A program made the position numbers and the translations under genes. A model generated the notes under the pieces. It was not told the DNA's origin, made no database searches, and saw nothing but the letters and a program-made list of their open reading frames with translations. Shown here piece by piece: positions 7,894 to 15,904 of a stretch of DNA of 64,000 nt (position 1 is the stretch's first letter; the number at the start of each line of letters is the position of its first letter). This DNA is from JANMDS01 sp031430575 (GTDB lineage Bacteria; Pseudomonadota; Gammaproteobacteria; Burkholderiales; Casimicrobiaceae). The stretch lies in the NCBI GenBank assembly GCA_031430575.1, contig JANPBT010000017.1, forward strand, positions 1 to 64,000. The letters run 5' to 3'.

Positions 7894-8901
7894 TTACTTC
7901 TTCATCGCGTCCATGGCATACGACGGGTTGACCGCAATCGAGTAGTCTGGCAAGACTTTATCGATTTCTTTTTGGCTCATTTTGAATGCCGCCGTTGCCG
8001 CAAGTGCTTTCACCGCAACACCCTCTTTTCCGCCACCCAGCCACTTCGCGGAAACTTGCTGCTCAATCGTTGGGAAGGCATAGAGTGCCATTCCAGCCGG
8101 CACATCTGCAGGCTTCGCGCCTGACCACTTGGCAACCGCTGCGACTTCTTTTGAGTCGGCGGTGTATTTCGCTTTATTGGCGCGGTAGTGATTGTCGGCC
8201 GCAGACATAATTTTGATCATGCTCACGATAAACGCACGATTATCTTTTGCCCAGTTTTTATTGACTGCGTAGCCATCAAAGGTTGCTTTGCCGGTCTTGG
8301 CGGTGATTTGACCGGAAGTAATAATCACTTTGCCATTTTTCTTGGCCTCGGCGAGCACCGGGTCCCAAAGAAAAATCGCATCCAAATCGCCGCGCTCCCA
8401 TGCCGCCCGAATTTCAGGCGGCCGCAAGCTGGTGAGCTTAACATCCGACGGATTAATCTTGGCGTCATCAAGCGCTACGAGCATATGGAAATGCGCGGTC
8501 GAGCCAAACGGCATGGCCACGCGCTTGCCCTTTAAATCAGCGAGCGAATTGATATTGGTGCCATTTTTTGCGACCAATGCTTCGGCATCGCCAATATCGT
8601 CGATGATCCAGAAAAGTTCAAGCGGCTCGCCACGCGAAACTGCCGACGCTAACGGCGCGGAGCCGAGCTCGCCGATATGCACCGCGCCCGAGGCCATGGC
8701 TTTGATCACGTCTGCGCCACCGCCAAATTGCTTCCAGTTGATTTTGTAGCCGGTGACTTTTTCAAACTCTTTGGCTTCTTGCGCAACGCGCAGCGGCACG
8801 GTCATATCTTGATAACCAATGGTGACTTCTTTAGCTTGCGCAAACAGGCTTCCAGCAACGAGCGCTGAAATTGCCCCTGCGATCCATTTCAATTGCTTCA
8901 T
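7894..8901 (-). CDS. tauA: TauA-type periplasmic substrate-binding protein
   Basis: A 335-residue protein with a signal peptide (residues 1-23, ending SLFAQA). The rest follows TauA closely: EVTIGYQDMTVPLRVAQ near the mature start, INWKQFGGGADVIKAMASGAVHIGELGSAPLA, LADLKGKRVAMPFGSTAHFHM and LRPPEIRAAWERGDLDAIFLWDP. These segments line the ligand cleft in taurine- and sulfonate-binding proteins. It is the first gene of the transporter operon and diverges from proS. Ligand identity (taurine, another sulfonate or an unrelated anion) cannot be settled by reading; the label rests on pattern similarity to E. coli TauA. Confidence 0.85.
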   Translation of the reverse strand: MKQLKWIAGAISALVAGSLFAQAKEVTIGYQDMTVPLRVAQEAKEFEKVTGYKINWKQFGGGADVIKAMASGAVHIGELGSAPLASAVSRGEPLELFWIIDDIGDAEALVAKNGTNINSLADLKGKRVAMPFGSTAHFHMLVALDDAKINPSDVKLTSLRPPEIRAAWERGDLDAIFLWDPVLAEAKKNGKVIITSGQITAKTGKATFDGYAVNKNWAKDNRAFIVSMIKIMSAADNHYRANKAKYTADSKEVAAVAKWSGAKPADVPAGMALYAFPTIEQQVSAKWLGGGKEGVAVKALAATAAFKMSQKEIDKVLPDYSIAVNPSYAMDAMKK

Positions 8902-8992
8902 AACGTTTTCCTCCTTGAATTGCCAAACGATTTAGGCAAATTTAGTATAGGTAGCTTTTTTAAATCATGCTCGCAGTGGTTCGATTATCCCG

Positions 8993-9010
8993 ATACCTGC
9001 GGCGCAGAAT
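8993..9010 (+). repeat. CCTGCGGCGCAG dispersed repeat, copy 7
   Basis: ATACCTGCGGCGCAGAAT in the tauA/proS divergent intergenic region, 56 bp before proS. Confidence 0.88.
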
Positions 9011-9066
9011 TACACGCTTTTGTGCTGCACTGCGGCAAAATAGCGAAAACGTAACCAGCACCGACT

Positions 9067-10791
9067 ATGAAACTCTCGCAATTCCACCTTTCCACCGTCA
9101 AAGAAGCACCGGCCGAGGCCGAAGTGATCTCTCATCAGCTGATGATGCGCGCAGGCATGCTGCGCAAGCTCGGCGCTGGGATCTACAGCTGGATGCCGCT
9201 GGGCGTGCGCGTGCTGCGCAAAGTAGAAAAAATCATCCATGAAGAAATGGTGCGCGCGGGCGCGATTGAATTGCTAATGCCGGTGATTCAGCCAGCCGAT
9301 CTCTGGCAGGAATCGGGCCGCTGGGAAAAGATGGGCGCGGAGATGATGCGGGTGAAAGATCGGCATGATCGCGATTTCATCGTGCAACCCACTTCTGAAG
9401 AAGTGATCACCGATATTGCTCGCGCGGAGCTTAAAAGCTGGCGACAATTTCCTAAAAATTTTTACCATATTCAGACCAAATTTCGCGATGAACGCCGCCC
9501 GCGCTTTGGCGTGATGCGCTCGCGCGAATTCATCATGAAAGATGCCTACTCGTTTGATGTTGATGAAGCAGGCATGATGGTCAGTTATCAAAAAATGTAT
9601 GACGCTTATTGCGCGATTTTTGATCGGCTCGGGCTGAAATACCGCTCGGTGCATGCCGACGCAGGCAATATTGGTGGCTCGAAGACGCAAGAGTTTCAAG
9701 TGCTTGCTGATTCCGGTGAAGATTTGATTGCGTTTAGCAATGGATCGGATTACGCCGCTAATATTGAATCGGCTGAAGCGGTGCAGCTGGGAGCATCGAT
9801 ACCTGCGGCGCAGAATCTATCAAAAATCGCAACGCCAGGGATGAAAACCTGCGAAGCCGTTGGCGACTTTCTCAAGCTTCCGCTCGAAAAGCAATTAAAA
9901 GCGATGATGTTTTTTAGCGACTCAGGCTTTATTTTGGTCATGCTGCGTGCGGATCATATGGTGAATGAAATCAAGCTCGGAAAGCTCGCGCAGCTCAAAA
10001 ACTTCCGCCCCGCTACGCCCGAAGAAATTCAATTGCACTTAGGCGTTGAGCCCGGCTACTGCGGCCCCATCGCTGGCAATGGCATGAGCCATCCGCAAAA
10101 AATCACCGTGATCGCAGATCGCACGGCAGCGGTGATGAGTGATTTCGTTTGCGGCGCCAACGCATCGGGAATGCATTTCACCGGCGCGAATTGGGGGCGC
10201 GATTGCCCCGCGCCAGATTTAGTCGCAGACGTGCGTAATGTCGTCGAAGGCGATCCTTCCCCCGATGGCAAAGGCACTTTAGGACTTACGCGCGGCATTG
10301 AGGTTGGGCACGTTTTTGCGCTCGGCCAAAATTACTCAAAAGCCCTAAACGCGACGTTCATCGATCAAAATCAGAAGCCGCAAATCATGGAAATGGGCTG
10401 CTACGGCATTGGCGTCACCCGCGTGGTCGCCGCCGCAATTGAGCAAAACAACGACGCCAAGGGCATCATCTGGCCGCAATCGATGGCACCATTCGAGGTG
10501 GCCATCGCGCCGATTGGCTATAAAAAGAACGCCGAAGTTAAAGCCGCTGCCGACGCCCTTTATGCCGAAATCTGCGCCGTAGGTATTGATTGCCTGCTCG
10601 ATGATCGGGATGAACGTCCGGGAGTGATGTTCGCCGATTTAGAGCTGATCGGCATCCCGTATCGCATCACGATTGGTGATCGCGGATTGAAGGAGGGCAA
10701 CGTTGAATTTCAAGCGCGCACAGATGAAAAAGCCAGCCCAGTCAAGCTTGGTGACGTCGCCGCGCAGGTGAAGTTGCTTTTCGCGCGGTAG
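9067..10791 (+). CDS. proS: Prolyl-tRNA synthetase
   Basis: A 574-residue bacterial-type class II synthetase that charges tRNA-Pro. Motif 1 region MRAGMLRKLGAGIYSWMPLG is near residue 30. Motif 2 FRDERRPRFGVMRSREFIMKD is near 140. The editing insertion domain spans about 230-390, motif 3 GCYGIGVTRVVAA is near 445, and the anticodon-binding domain ends with LDDRDERPGVMFADLELIGIP. Length matches the family. Repeat copy 8 is read as S-I-P-A-A-Q-N at the entry to the insertion domain, where length varies between species. A near-consensus copy lies near the C-terminus without adding residues, and another copy begins 6 bp after the stop. Confidence 0.96.
   Translation: MKLSQFHLSTVKEAPAEAEVISHQLMMRAGMLRKLGAGIYSWMPLGVRVLRKVEKIIHEEMVRAGAIELLMPVIQPADLWQESGRWEKMGAEMMRVKDRHDRDFIVQPTSEEVITDIARAELKSWRQFPKNFYHIQTKFRDERRPRFGVMRSREFIMKDAYSFDVDEAGMMVSYQKMYDAYCAIFDRLGLKYRSVHADAGNIGGSKTQEFQVLADSGEDLIAFSNGSDYAANIESAEAVQLGASIPAAQNLSKIATPGMKTCEAVGDFLKLPLEKQLKAMMFFSDSGFILVMLRADHMVNEIKLGKLAQLKNFRPATPEEIQLHLGVEPGYCGPIAGNGMSHPQKITVIADRTAAVMSDFVCGANASGMHFTGANWGRDCPAPDLVADVRNVVEGDPSPDGKGTLGLTRGIEVGHVFALGQNYSKALNATFIDQNQKPQIMEMGCYGIGVTRVVAAAIEQNNDAKGIIWPQSMAPFEVAIAPIGYKKNAEVKAAADALYAEICAVGIDCLLDDRDERPGVMFADLELIGIPYRITIGDRGLKEGNVEFQARTDEKASPVKLGDVAAQVKLLFAR
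9799..9816 (+). repeat. CCTGCGGCGCAG dispersed repeat, copy 8
   Basis: In-gene copy in proS, read as I-P-A-A-Q-N at the edge of the editing domain. Confidence 0.9.
10569..10586 (-). repeat. Near-consensus repeat inside proS
   Basis: Differs from consensus at one core base (CGTAGG for CGCAGG). It encodes E-I-C-A-V-G-I-D, which lines up with the normal ProRS sequence without an insertion, so it uses a third reading frame. It could have arisen by point mutation. Not counted among the 41. Confidence 0.5.
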
Positions 10792-10796
10792 CCTAA

Positions 10797-10814
10797 AACC
10801 CTGCGGCGCAGATT
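10797..10814 (+). repeat. CCTGCGGCGCAG dispersed repeat, copy 9
   Basis: AACCCTGCGGCGCAGATT, 6 bp after the proS stop; left arm of a hairpin with copy 10. Confidence 0.9.
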
Positions 10815-10860
10815 GGGCAGCTTAAAAAGCGCTCGTTTTGCGCGAAATCTGCGCCGCAGG
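10800..10860 (+). terminator. Possible hairpin formed by repeat copies 9 and 10
   Basis: CCTGCGGCGCAGATT at 10800-10814 is perfectly complementary to 10846-10860, giving a 15-bp stem with a 31-nt loop immediately after proS. No U-run follows, so intrinsic termination is doubtful; it may act in RNA stabilisation or attenuation. Confidence 0.4.
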
Positions 10861-10863
10861 TAG
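10846..10863 (-). repeat. CCTGCGGCGCAG dispersed repeat, copy 10
   Basis: CTACCTGCGGCGCAGATT on the minus strand; right arm of the post-proS inverted pair. Confidence 0.9.
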
Positions 10864-11008
10864 AAGCGCGCAATTGGAAATTGCTGGCTGTGAGCCAATG
10901 CGATGAGGTTTGGCTTGGTTGTGGCCGAATGACGTCGATACTTGTCCGGTGATGTGCTGGCGTGATGTCTCGCGCGCGCGTACGATCTGGTCATCCTAAC
11001 CTGCCGAG

Positions 11009-11560
11009 ATGCTCAAAATGTCCACTGCCCTGCTCGTGATCGACGCTCAAGCGTCGTTCCCACAACGTCCATACTGGACGGCGACCCGCGCCGCAGATTA
11101 CCTCTGCGCGCAAAACGCCTTGATCGCTGCGTTCATTGCCCAAAAGCTGCCCATCGTGCGAATTTTCCATGTCGAGGCGGAGGGCGTATTTTCGCTGGCC
11201 AGCGGCTGCGTGCGCCCGATCGATGGGCTTTTACCATTCGCGGAATCGCTCTTGATTCATAAAAACAGACACTCCGCATTCGCAGGAACGCCCCTCGCCC
11301 ATGAGCTGTTGCTGCGAGGAATTCGGCGCGTGGTCGTGAGCGGCATTCGCACCGAGCAATGCTGCGAAACGACGACGCGCGATGCCTCTGATCGTGGCTT
11401 TGAGGTCGATTTCGTCACCGCTGCGACGCTCACCTTCGATATGACGCACCCAAACGGGAAAGCGTTTAGCGCCAATGAAATTATCGAGCGCACCGAGTTA
11501 GTCTTGAGTGGCCGATTTGCGCGCATCTGTAGCGCTGAAGAAGCGATCTTGAACCTTTAA
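11009..11560 (+). CDS. Isochorismatase-family cysteine hydrolase
   Basis: A 183-residue hydrolase with the family's triad: Asp in STALLVIDAQASF (about 12), Lys in LIHKNRHSAF (about 88) and Cys in GIRTEQCCETTTRDA (about 119). Substrates in the family include nicotinamide, carbamoyl compounds and isochorismate; the sequence does not distinguish them. The next gene, a GlxA-type regulator, starts 12 bp downstream on the same strand, so the two form an operon, and the regulator may control use of the same compound. The ATG at 11018 (MSTALL) is an alternative start. Confidence 0.85.
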   Translation: MLKMSTALLVIDAQASFPQRPYWTATRAADYLCAQNALIAAFIAQKLPIVRIFHVEAEGVFSLASGCVRPIDGLLPFAESLLIHKNRHSAFAGTPLAHELLLRGIRRVVVSGIRTEQCCETTTRDASDRGFEVDFVTAATLTFDMTHPNGKAFSANEIIERTELVLSGRFARICSAEEAILNL

Positions 11561-11572
11561 AAAAAACACGAC

Positions 11573-12607
11573 ATGCCACAATTGCGCGTGAAATCGTCTC
11601 CTTCGCCCTCCACGCCCGTTTTGCTGGTGATTACACCCGGCGTACTGCTTCTAGATTTCGCAGCGATTGCCGAGCCGTTGCGCATTGCGAATCGTATCGC
11701 CGAGCGCGATGGGATGAGCCCGCCGCCGTTTGGGTTGCAGGTCGTCGCGCCGCAAGGAGTCACCGGCACTTCAATGGGCATCGAAATCACTGGGGCTTCG
11801 CCCTTGCCGATGCAATTGCCGGGGACGGTTTCGCACCCTGCCTGGATCATGCTTTCTGGCGTGAGCTCCACACATGGCATACCTGCGGCGCAGTTTCGGG
11901 CAGCAGAGCACGCAACTATTGAGTGGCTGCGCATGGTCGTTGCACCAGCGTTGACCGAAGGTCGCACGCGTCTTTGGACGGTATGCTCCGGCGCGATACT
12001 GGCCGCGCGCGCTGGCTTGCTCGATGGTCGGCAATGCACAACGCATCACGATCTCACGCAGGCATTGAAAGCCGCAGCACCGCGCGCGGTCGTGCACGAA
12101 AACCGCATTTATGTAATCGATGGCAATGTCGCGACCAGCGCGGGTGTGACAGCCGGGCTCGATCTTGCGCTGGCAGCGATTGCGCAGCATTGTGGCGCGG
12201 TGATCGCCAGCGCCGTGGCACGCGATATGGTCGTGTATTGGCGGCGCACCGGGGCAGATTGCCAGCATAGCGCGCTCCTGAATCATCGCAATCACATGCA
12301 CCCCGCGGTGCATCGGGCGCAAGACGCCGTGCTTGCGCGGCCGCAGGCGCATTGGAGCGTTGATGCCATCGCGGAGCACGCCTTCGTTTCAGCGCGACAC
12401 TTGCGGCGACTCTTTGCTGAAAACGCGGGCGTCACCCCGCTTGCCTACGTTAGCAGCGTGCGGGTCGCGCTCGCCCGAGAAATGCTCGCGTCGCAAAGCA
12501 TAAGCGTAGAGCATGCGGCGACGCAAGTGGGCTTCTCGAGCGCGCGACAATTGCGCGATGCATGGAAGCTTCTCGCCAACGATTTGCCCAGCGACGTGAT
12601 CCGCTAA
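11573..12607 (+). CDS. GlxA-family regulator (DJ-1/PfpI domain plus AraC HTH)
   Basis: A 344-residue two-domain regulator. Residues about 15-200 are the DJ-1/PfpI-like domain with the elbow WTVCSGAILAARAGLLDG (Cys at about 144), which in this family usually senses rather than catalyses. Residues about 250-335 are the AraC-type DNA-binding domain (WSVDAIAEHAFVSARHLRRLF, VALAREML, VEHAATQVGFSSARQLRDAW). It is co-transcribed with the isochorismatase-like gene. GlxA-type proteins often control amine or quaternary-ammonium catabolism; here that is only a guess. Repeat copy 11 is read as G-I-P-A-A-Q-F in a loop of the first domain. Confidence 0.88.
   Translation: MPQLRVKSSPSPSTPVLLVITPGVLLLDFAAIAEPLRIANRIAERDGMSPPPFGLQVVAPQGVTGTSMGIEITGASPLPMQLPGTVSHPAWIMLSGVSSTHGIPAAQFRAAEHATIEWLRMVVAPALTEGRTRLWTVCSGAILAARAGLLDGRQCTTHHDLTQALKAAAPRAVVHENRIYVIDGNVATSAGVTAGLDLALAAIAQHCGAVIASAVARDMVVYWRRTGADCQHSALLNHRNHMHPAVHRAQDAVLARPQAHWSVDAIAEHAFVSARHLRRLFAENAGVTPLAYVSSVRVALAREMLASQSISVEHAATQVGFSSARQLRDAWKLLANDLPSDVIR
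11879..11896 (+). repeat. CCTGCGGCGCAG dispersed repeat, copy 11
   Basis: ATACCTGCGGCGCAGTTT in sense in the GlxA-type gene, read as I-P-A-A-Q-F. Confidence 0.9.
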
Positions 12608-13203
12608 ATCGCCATCGCGTTTGGGTGGTAGAAAACAGTAACCAGCCGCAATCGATTCAGGTCGTCGCTACGTCGCAATCGCGTTTCGCGTTATGCGTTG
12701 CGACCCGCGCAATGTTCGCAAAGAAATAGCCCTAAATTTGCCAAAGATCTGGAAGTCTGTGGCAGCCACATTGCCAACAAAGAATCGACAAATCAATGCC
12801 AACGAATTTCTAATTTTTGCGGTTTCGTGCAAGGGCTTTCATCGCGATGCAGCGCCTGCGTAAGGTGCTAAGACAACGAAACCGCAAGCACGCGGATTCC
12901 AAGTTTTAGCCAGCGGGTGTATGACTTCCGTGTAACCGGCCCGTGAATCAAGGAAATCTCGGGAAGACGACGAAGTTTATTATCTACATGATTTTTATAA
13001 GGTTTCACCCCGTTTTACGTTGAACATTCGTCAAAACGGTTCGCAACTGGGAGCTTTCTTTATCAAACATCTAAAGATATTGCCAAAACTTTGAACGTGA
13101 AATTGAGCAAGTCTAAGCCGAACTCCCACAGTTAAATCAATCCACGACCGTCGGGGCGTTGATACCTGCGGCGCAGATTGAGCCCTTTTTGACTAAAAAT
13201 AAG
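12608..13203. other. Intergenic stretch, 596 bp
   Basis: No coding frame or RNA gene recognised. It separates the GlxA-type gene from the convergent benzoate-CoA ligase gene and holds repeat copy 12 near its right end. Confidence 0.5.
13162..13179 (+). repeat. CCTGCGGCGCAG dispersed repeat, copy 12
   Basis: Exact consensus, 24 bp beyond the stop codon of the ligase gene. Confidence 0.92.
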
Positions 13204-14808
13204 CTATCTCCGTGCTTCTAGCTCGCGCAATTTAAAGCGTTGAATCTTACCGGTTGCGGTTTTGGGAAGCTCGGCAACAAACTCGATAAATCGCGGATAT
13301 TTATAGGGCGCAAGCCGATCTTTAACGAACGCTTTGAGCGCAGCTTCATCCACCGTTTTCCCCACTTTTAGCACGACAAACGCTTTGGTTTTTGTGAGCC
13401 CGTCCGCATCTTGCTTGCCGATCACAGCGGCTTCGAGCACCGCATCATGCTGCATCAGCGTGCTTTCAACTTCAAAGGGTGAGACGTAGATACCGCTTAC
13501 TTTCAGCATGTCATCGCTGCGCCCGGAATAGGTGTATGTGCCATCGGGATTTTTGACGTATTTATCGCCCGATTTCGTCCATGCGCCTTGAAATGTTTCC
13601 CGCGTTTTCTCTCGGTTTCCCCAATACATCAGGGCAGCGCTCGGCCCGCGTATGTAGAGATCGCCGGGCTCGCCGTCAGCGACGCTCTCCCCCTCCTCGC
13701 CGCGCAAAGCGACCTCATACCCCGGCACGGGCCAGCCGGTCGTGCCGTAGCGCACCTTGCCCGGCACATTGGATAGATAGATATGCAGCATCTCCGTTGA
13801 GCCAATACCATCAACGATTTCAACGCCGAAATGTGCGGTGAAGCGTTGCCCGATTTCGCTCGGCAGAGCCTCGCCCGCAGACGACGCTAGGCGCAAATCG
13901 ACCGCTGATTTAGCGGGAAGATTATCGGCTACAAGCATGCCCGCAAAGCCCGTCGGTGCACCAAAAAATACCGAGGGCTTTCGGCCACCAATTTCGCCGC
14001 GCCAGCGCTTAAATACCGCGTCAGGCGTAGGCCGTTCGGCCATCAAAATCGTGGTCGCGCCGACCGAGAGCGGAAACGAAAGCCCATTGCCTAATCCGTA
14101 CGCGAAAAAAAGCTTTGCTGCGGAAAAGCAAACATCATGCTGCGTGAGCTGCAGCACGCCTTTGCCATAAAGCTCAGCGGTCCAGTAAGCATTGGCGTGG
14201 GTGTGTACGGTGCCTTTGGGTCGTCCGGTCGATCCAGACGAAAAAAGCCAAAACGCGGCATCGTCGGCATGGGTATTGACCGCCAATACCTGCGGCGCAG
14301 ATTGGGCACAAAAAGCATCAAATTGGATCGCGTTCGCGGGCATTTCGGTGGTCGCGTTGGCATTTGCAACGATAATTTTTTCGACTTCGTTGCCAGTTGC
14401 GATTTGAAGCGCTGCATTCACGATCGGCAGCAGCGCAGCAGAGACGACCACCGCTTGCGCGCGGCAATTCTCGATCATAAACGCATAGTCATCCGCGGTG
14501 AGCAAGGTATTGACCGCGACCGGGACGATGCCGACCCGCAACATGCCCAAAAAACTCACGGGCCAGTCGGCGCAATCATGCATCAGCAAGAGCACGCGCT
14601 CTTCACGGCGCACGCCCGCGCCACGCAACGCCGCGCCGAACGCATCGGCTTGCGCGAAGAGCTGGGCGTAGGTCAGCGACCGTGTATCGTCGATATAGGC
14701 AGTGTTGTTAGGCCACGCCACACTGAGCGCATGCAAATGGGTGGCGAAATTAAACGACGCGCCAGGTAAAAAAGTCGGAATCGATTCCTGCGGCGCAGTT
14801 TTATTCAC
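13204..14808 (-). CDS. Benzoate-CoA ligase
   Basis: A 534-residue acyl-adenylate ligase that activates benzoate to benzoyl-CoA, the entry step of the box pathway. Visible motifs are the AMP loop WLFSSGSTGRPKGTVHTH (about 170-187), YGLGNGLSFPL, DGIGSTEMLHIYLSN (near 310), the hinge YSGRSDDMLKVSGIYVSPFEVE and the C-terminal lysine loop PKTATGKIQRFKLRE. All fit aryl-CoA ligases of the BclA/BadA type. I chose GTG 14808 because AGGGA lies 6 bp upstream and the upstream ATG at 14838 would place the start inside the operator. It diverges from boxR. Repeat copies 13 and 14 fall within it, read as Q-S-A-P-Q-V and K-T-A-P-Q-E. Confidence 0.9.
   Translation of the reverse strand: MNKTAPQESIPTFLPGASFNFATHLHALSVAWPNNTAYIDDTRSLTYAQLFAQADAFGAALRGAGVRREERVLLLMHDCADWPVSFLGMLRVGIVPVAVNTLLTADDYAFMIENCRAQAVVVSAALLPIVNAALQIATGNEVEKIIVANANATTEMPANAIQFDAFCAQSAPQVLAVNTHADDAAFWLFSSGSTGRPKGTVHTHANAYWTAELYGKGVLQLTQHDVCFSAAKLFFAYGLGNGLSFPLSVGATTILMAERPTPDAVFKRWRGEIGGRKPSVFFGAPTGFAGMLVADNLPAKSAVDLRLASSAGEALPSEIGQRFTAHFGVEIVDGIGSTEMLHIYLSNVPGKVRYGTTGWPVPGYEVALRGEEGESVADGEPGDLYIRGPSAALMYWGNREKTRETFQGAWTKSGDKYVKNPDGTYTYSGRSDDMLKVSGIYVSPFEVESTLMQHDAVLEAAVIGKQDADGLTKTKAFVVLKVGKTVDEAALKAFVKDRLAPYKYPRFIEFVAELPKTATGKIQRFKLRELEARR
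14286..14303 (+). repeat. CCTGCGGCGCAG dispersed repeat, copy 13
   Basis: Exact consensus, antisense within the ligase gene, read as Q-S-A-P-Q-V-L. Confidence 0.92.
14784..14801 (+). repeat. CCTGCGGCGCAG dispersed repeat, copy 14
   Basis: ATTCCTGCGGCGCAGTTT at codons 3-9 of the ligase, antisense, read as K-T-A-P-Q-E-S. Confidence 0.88.
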
Positions 14809-14837
14809 TTTAAAGTCCCTGTTTTTGCTATATTTCA

Positions 14838-14870
14838 TGCACTTTATTACATGCGGCGGACGCCCGTCAA
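14838..14870 (-). promoter_or_regulatory. Ligase promoter with BoxR-type operator
   Basis: On the minus strand TTGACG (14865-14870) is followed after 16 bp by AATAAA (14843-14848), a plausible sigma-70 promoter for the ligase. Overlapping the -10 is TGTA-ATAAAG-TGCA (14838-14851), one base from the TGCA(N6)TGCA direct repeat reported for BoxR operators. The matching site before boxC is exact. Repression by BoxR is inferred from this resemblance. Confidence 0.55.
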
Positions 14871-14897
14871 GCACTCAATTGCCTAAACCTTCGCTCA

Positions 14898-14915
14898 AAT
14901 CTGCGCCGCAGGTCG
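14898..14915 (-). repeat. CCTGCGGCGCAG dispersed repeat, copy 15
   Basis: CGACCTGCGGCGCAGATT just before the chosen boxR start. If translation begins upstream it is read as K-S-A-P-Q-V-A. Confidence 0.88.
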
Positions 14916-14932
14916 CTCAAATAGAGCTTCTC

Positions 14933-15820
14933 GTGATCGAAAAACACCCGTATCTGGTGGCTTTAGGCGAGCGCGTACGCGCGCTGCGATCCCGCCGCGG
15001 CATGACCCGCAAAACACTCGCCGCAGCCGCAAAAGTCTCCGAGCGGCATCTGGCAAATCTCGAAACTGGGGTCGGCAATGCATCGGTGCTGGTGCTGCTG
15101 CAAGTCGCCGATGCATTGCAATGCGCGCTTGCCGAGATCACCGGCGATATGACCACCGACTCCAGCGAATGGCTGCTCATTCGGGTGTTACTCGCACAAA
15201 AAGATGAGACTACGCTGCGGCAGGTGCGGCGGGCGATTGGGCTTGCGCTGGGCTCACCTGAATCAGTCGGCGCGCCAAGTCAGCGCATCGCGCTCATTGG
15301 CCTCCGCGGTGCCGGCAAATCTACGCTAGGCGCACTGCTCGCGCAAGCGCTGAACTATCCTTTCATCGAGCTCTCGCGCGAGATCGAGGGCTTGGCTGGC
15401 TGCAGCGTTGCCGAGATTCAAGCGTTGTATGGCGTTAGCGGCTATCGGCGGTATGAGCGCCAAGCGCTGGAGCGCGTACTCAACACTCACACGCAAGTGG
15501 TCATCGCCACACCCGGCGGTTTAGTCTCCGACACCACGACATTTAGCGCTTTACTTTCGCAATGCACGACCGTATGGCTGCAAGCAACCCCTGAGGATCA
15601 CATGCGCCGCGTCGTCGCGCAAGGCGATATGCGACCGATGGCTGCAAGCAAAGAGGCGATGGATGATCTCAAAAATATCTTGGACGTTCGCGCGCCGTTT
15701 TACTCAAAATCTAACCTCTCCATTGATACCAGCGCTGCACCGCAGGCGCCCACACTGTCTGAGCTCACCCGCAGCGTTCGAGCGTATTTGTCAATTCCGT
15801 GCGTTGAGCAAGGACCTTGA
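14933..15820 (+). CDS. boxR: BoxR-type regulator (XRE domain fused to shikimate-kinase-like domain)
   Basis: A 295-residue fusion typical of BzdR/BoxR. Residues about 10-75 are an HTH_3 domain (LGERVRALRSRRGMTRKTLAAAAKVSERHLANLETG). Residues about 120-290 resemble shikimate kinase, with the P-loop IGLRGAGKSTLG and the segment FIELSREIEGLAG. In characterised family members the kinase-like part binds benzoyl-CoA and releases the repressor from box promoters. GTG 14933 is used because family homology begins at HPYLVALGE; in-frame TTG 14879 or ATG 14838 are alternatives, the latter lying in the operator. It diverges from the ligase gene and is followed by boxC. Confidence 0.88.
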   Translation: MIEKHPYLVALGERVRALRSRRGMTRKTLAAAAKVSERHLANLETGVGNASVLVLLQVADALQCALAEITGDMTTDSSEWLLIRVLLAQKDETTLRQVRRAIGLALGSPESVGAPSQRIALIGLRGAGKSTLGALLAQALNYPFIELSREIEGLAGCSVAEIQALYGVSGYRRYERQALERVLNTHTQVVIATPGGLVSDTTTFSALLSQCTTVWLQATPEDHMRRVVAQGDMRPMAASKEAMDDLKNILDVRAPFYSKSNLSIDTSAAPQAPTLSELTRSVRAYLSIPCVEQGP

Positions 15821-15848
15821 CACGTTCGCATTTATGCACAATAATGCA
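15817..15848 (+). promoter_or_regulatory. boxC promoter with exact TGCA(N6)TGCA operator
   Basis: TTGACA at 15817-15822, a 17-bp spacer and AATAAT at 15840-15845 form a good sigma-70 promoter. TGCA-CAATAA-TGCA at 15835-15848 overlaps the -10 and matches the BoxR operator pattern exactly. The -35 overlaps the boxR stop codon, so boxCBA can be transcribed independently of boxR. Confidence 0.68.
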
Positions 15849-15904
15849 TTTATTGATTGACCAAGTAATCAAAATACGCAGTTTACTTCACGTTGAGAGC
15901 CAAA

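Noticed and set aside
6111..8901. Benzoate-specific uptake by the Tau-type transporter because of the nearby box genes
   Set aside because: The binding protein follows TauA pattern and the operon is separated from the box genes by proS and others; the link is too weak.
10800..10860. A standard rho-independent terminator after proS
   Set aside because: The stem is perfect but the loop is 31 nt and no T-run follows; listed only as a possible hairpin.
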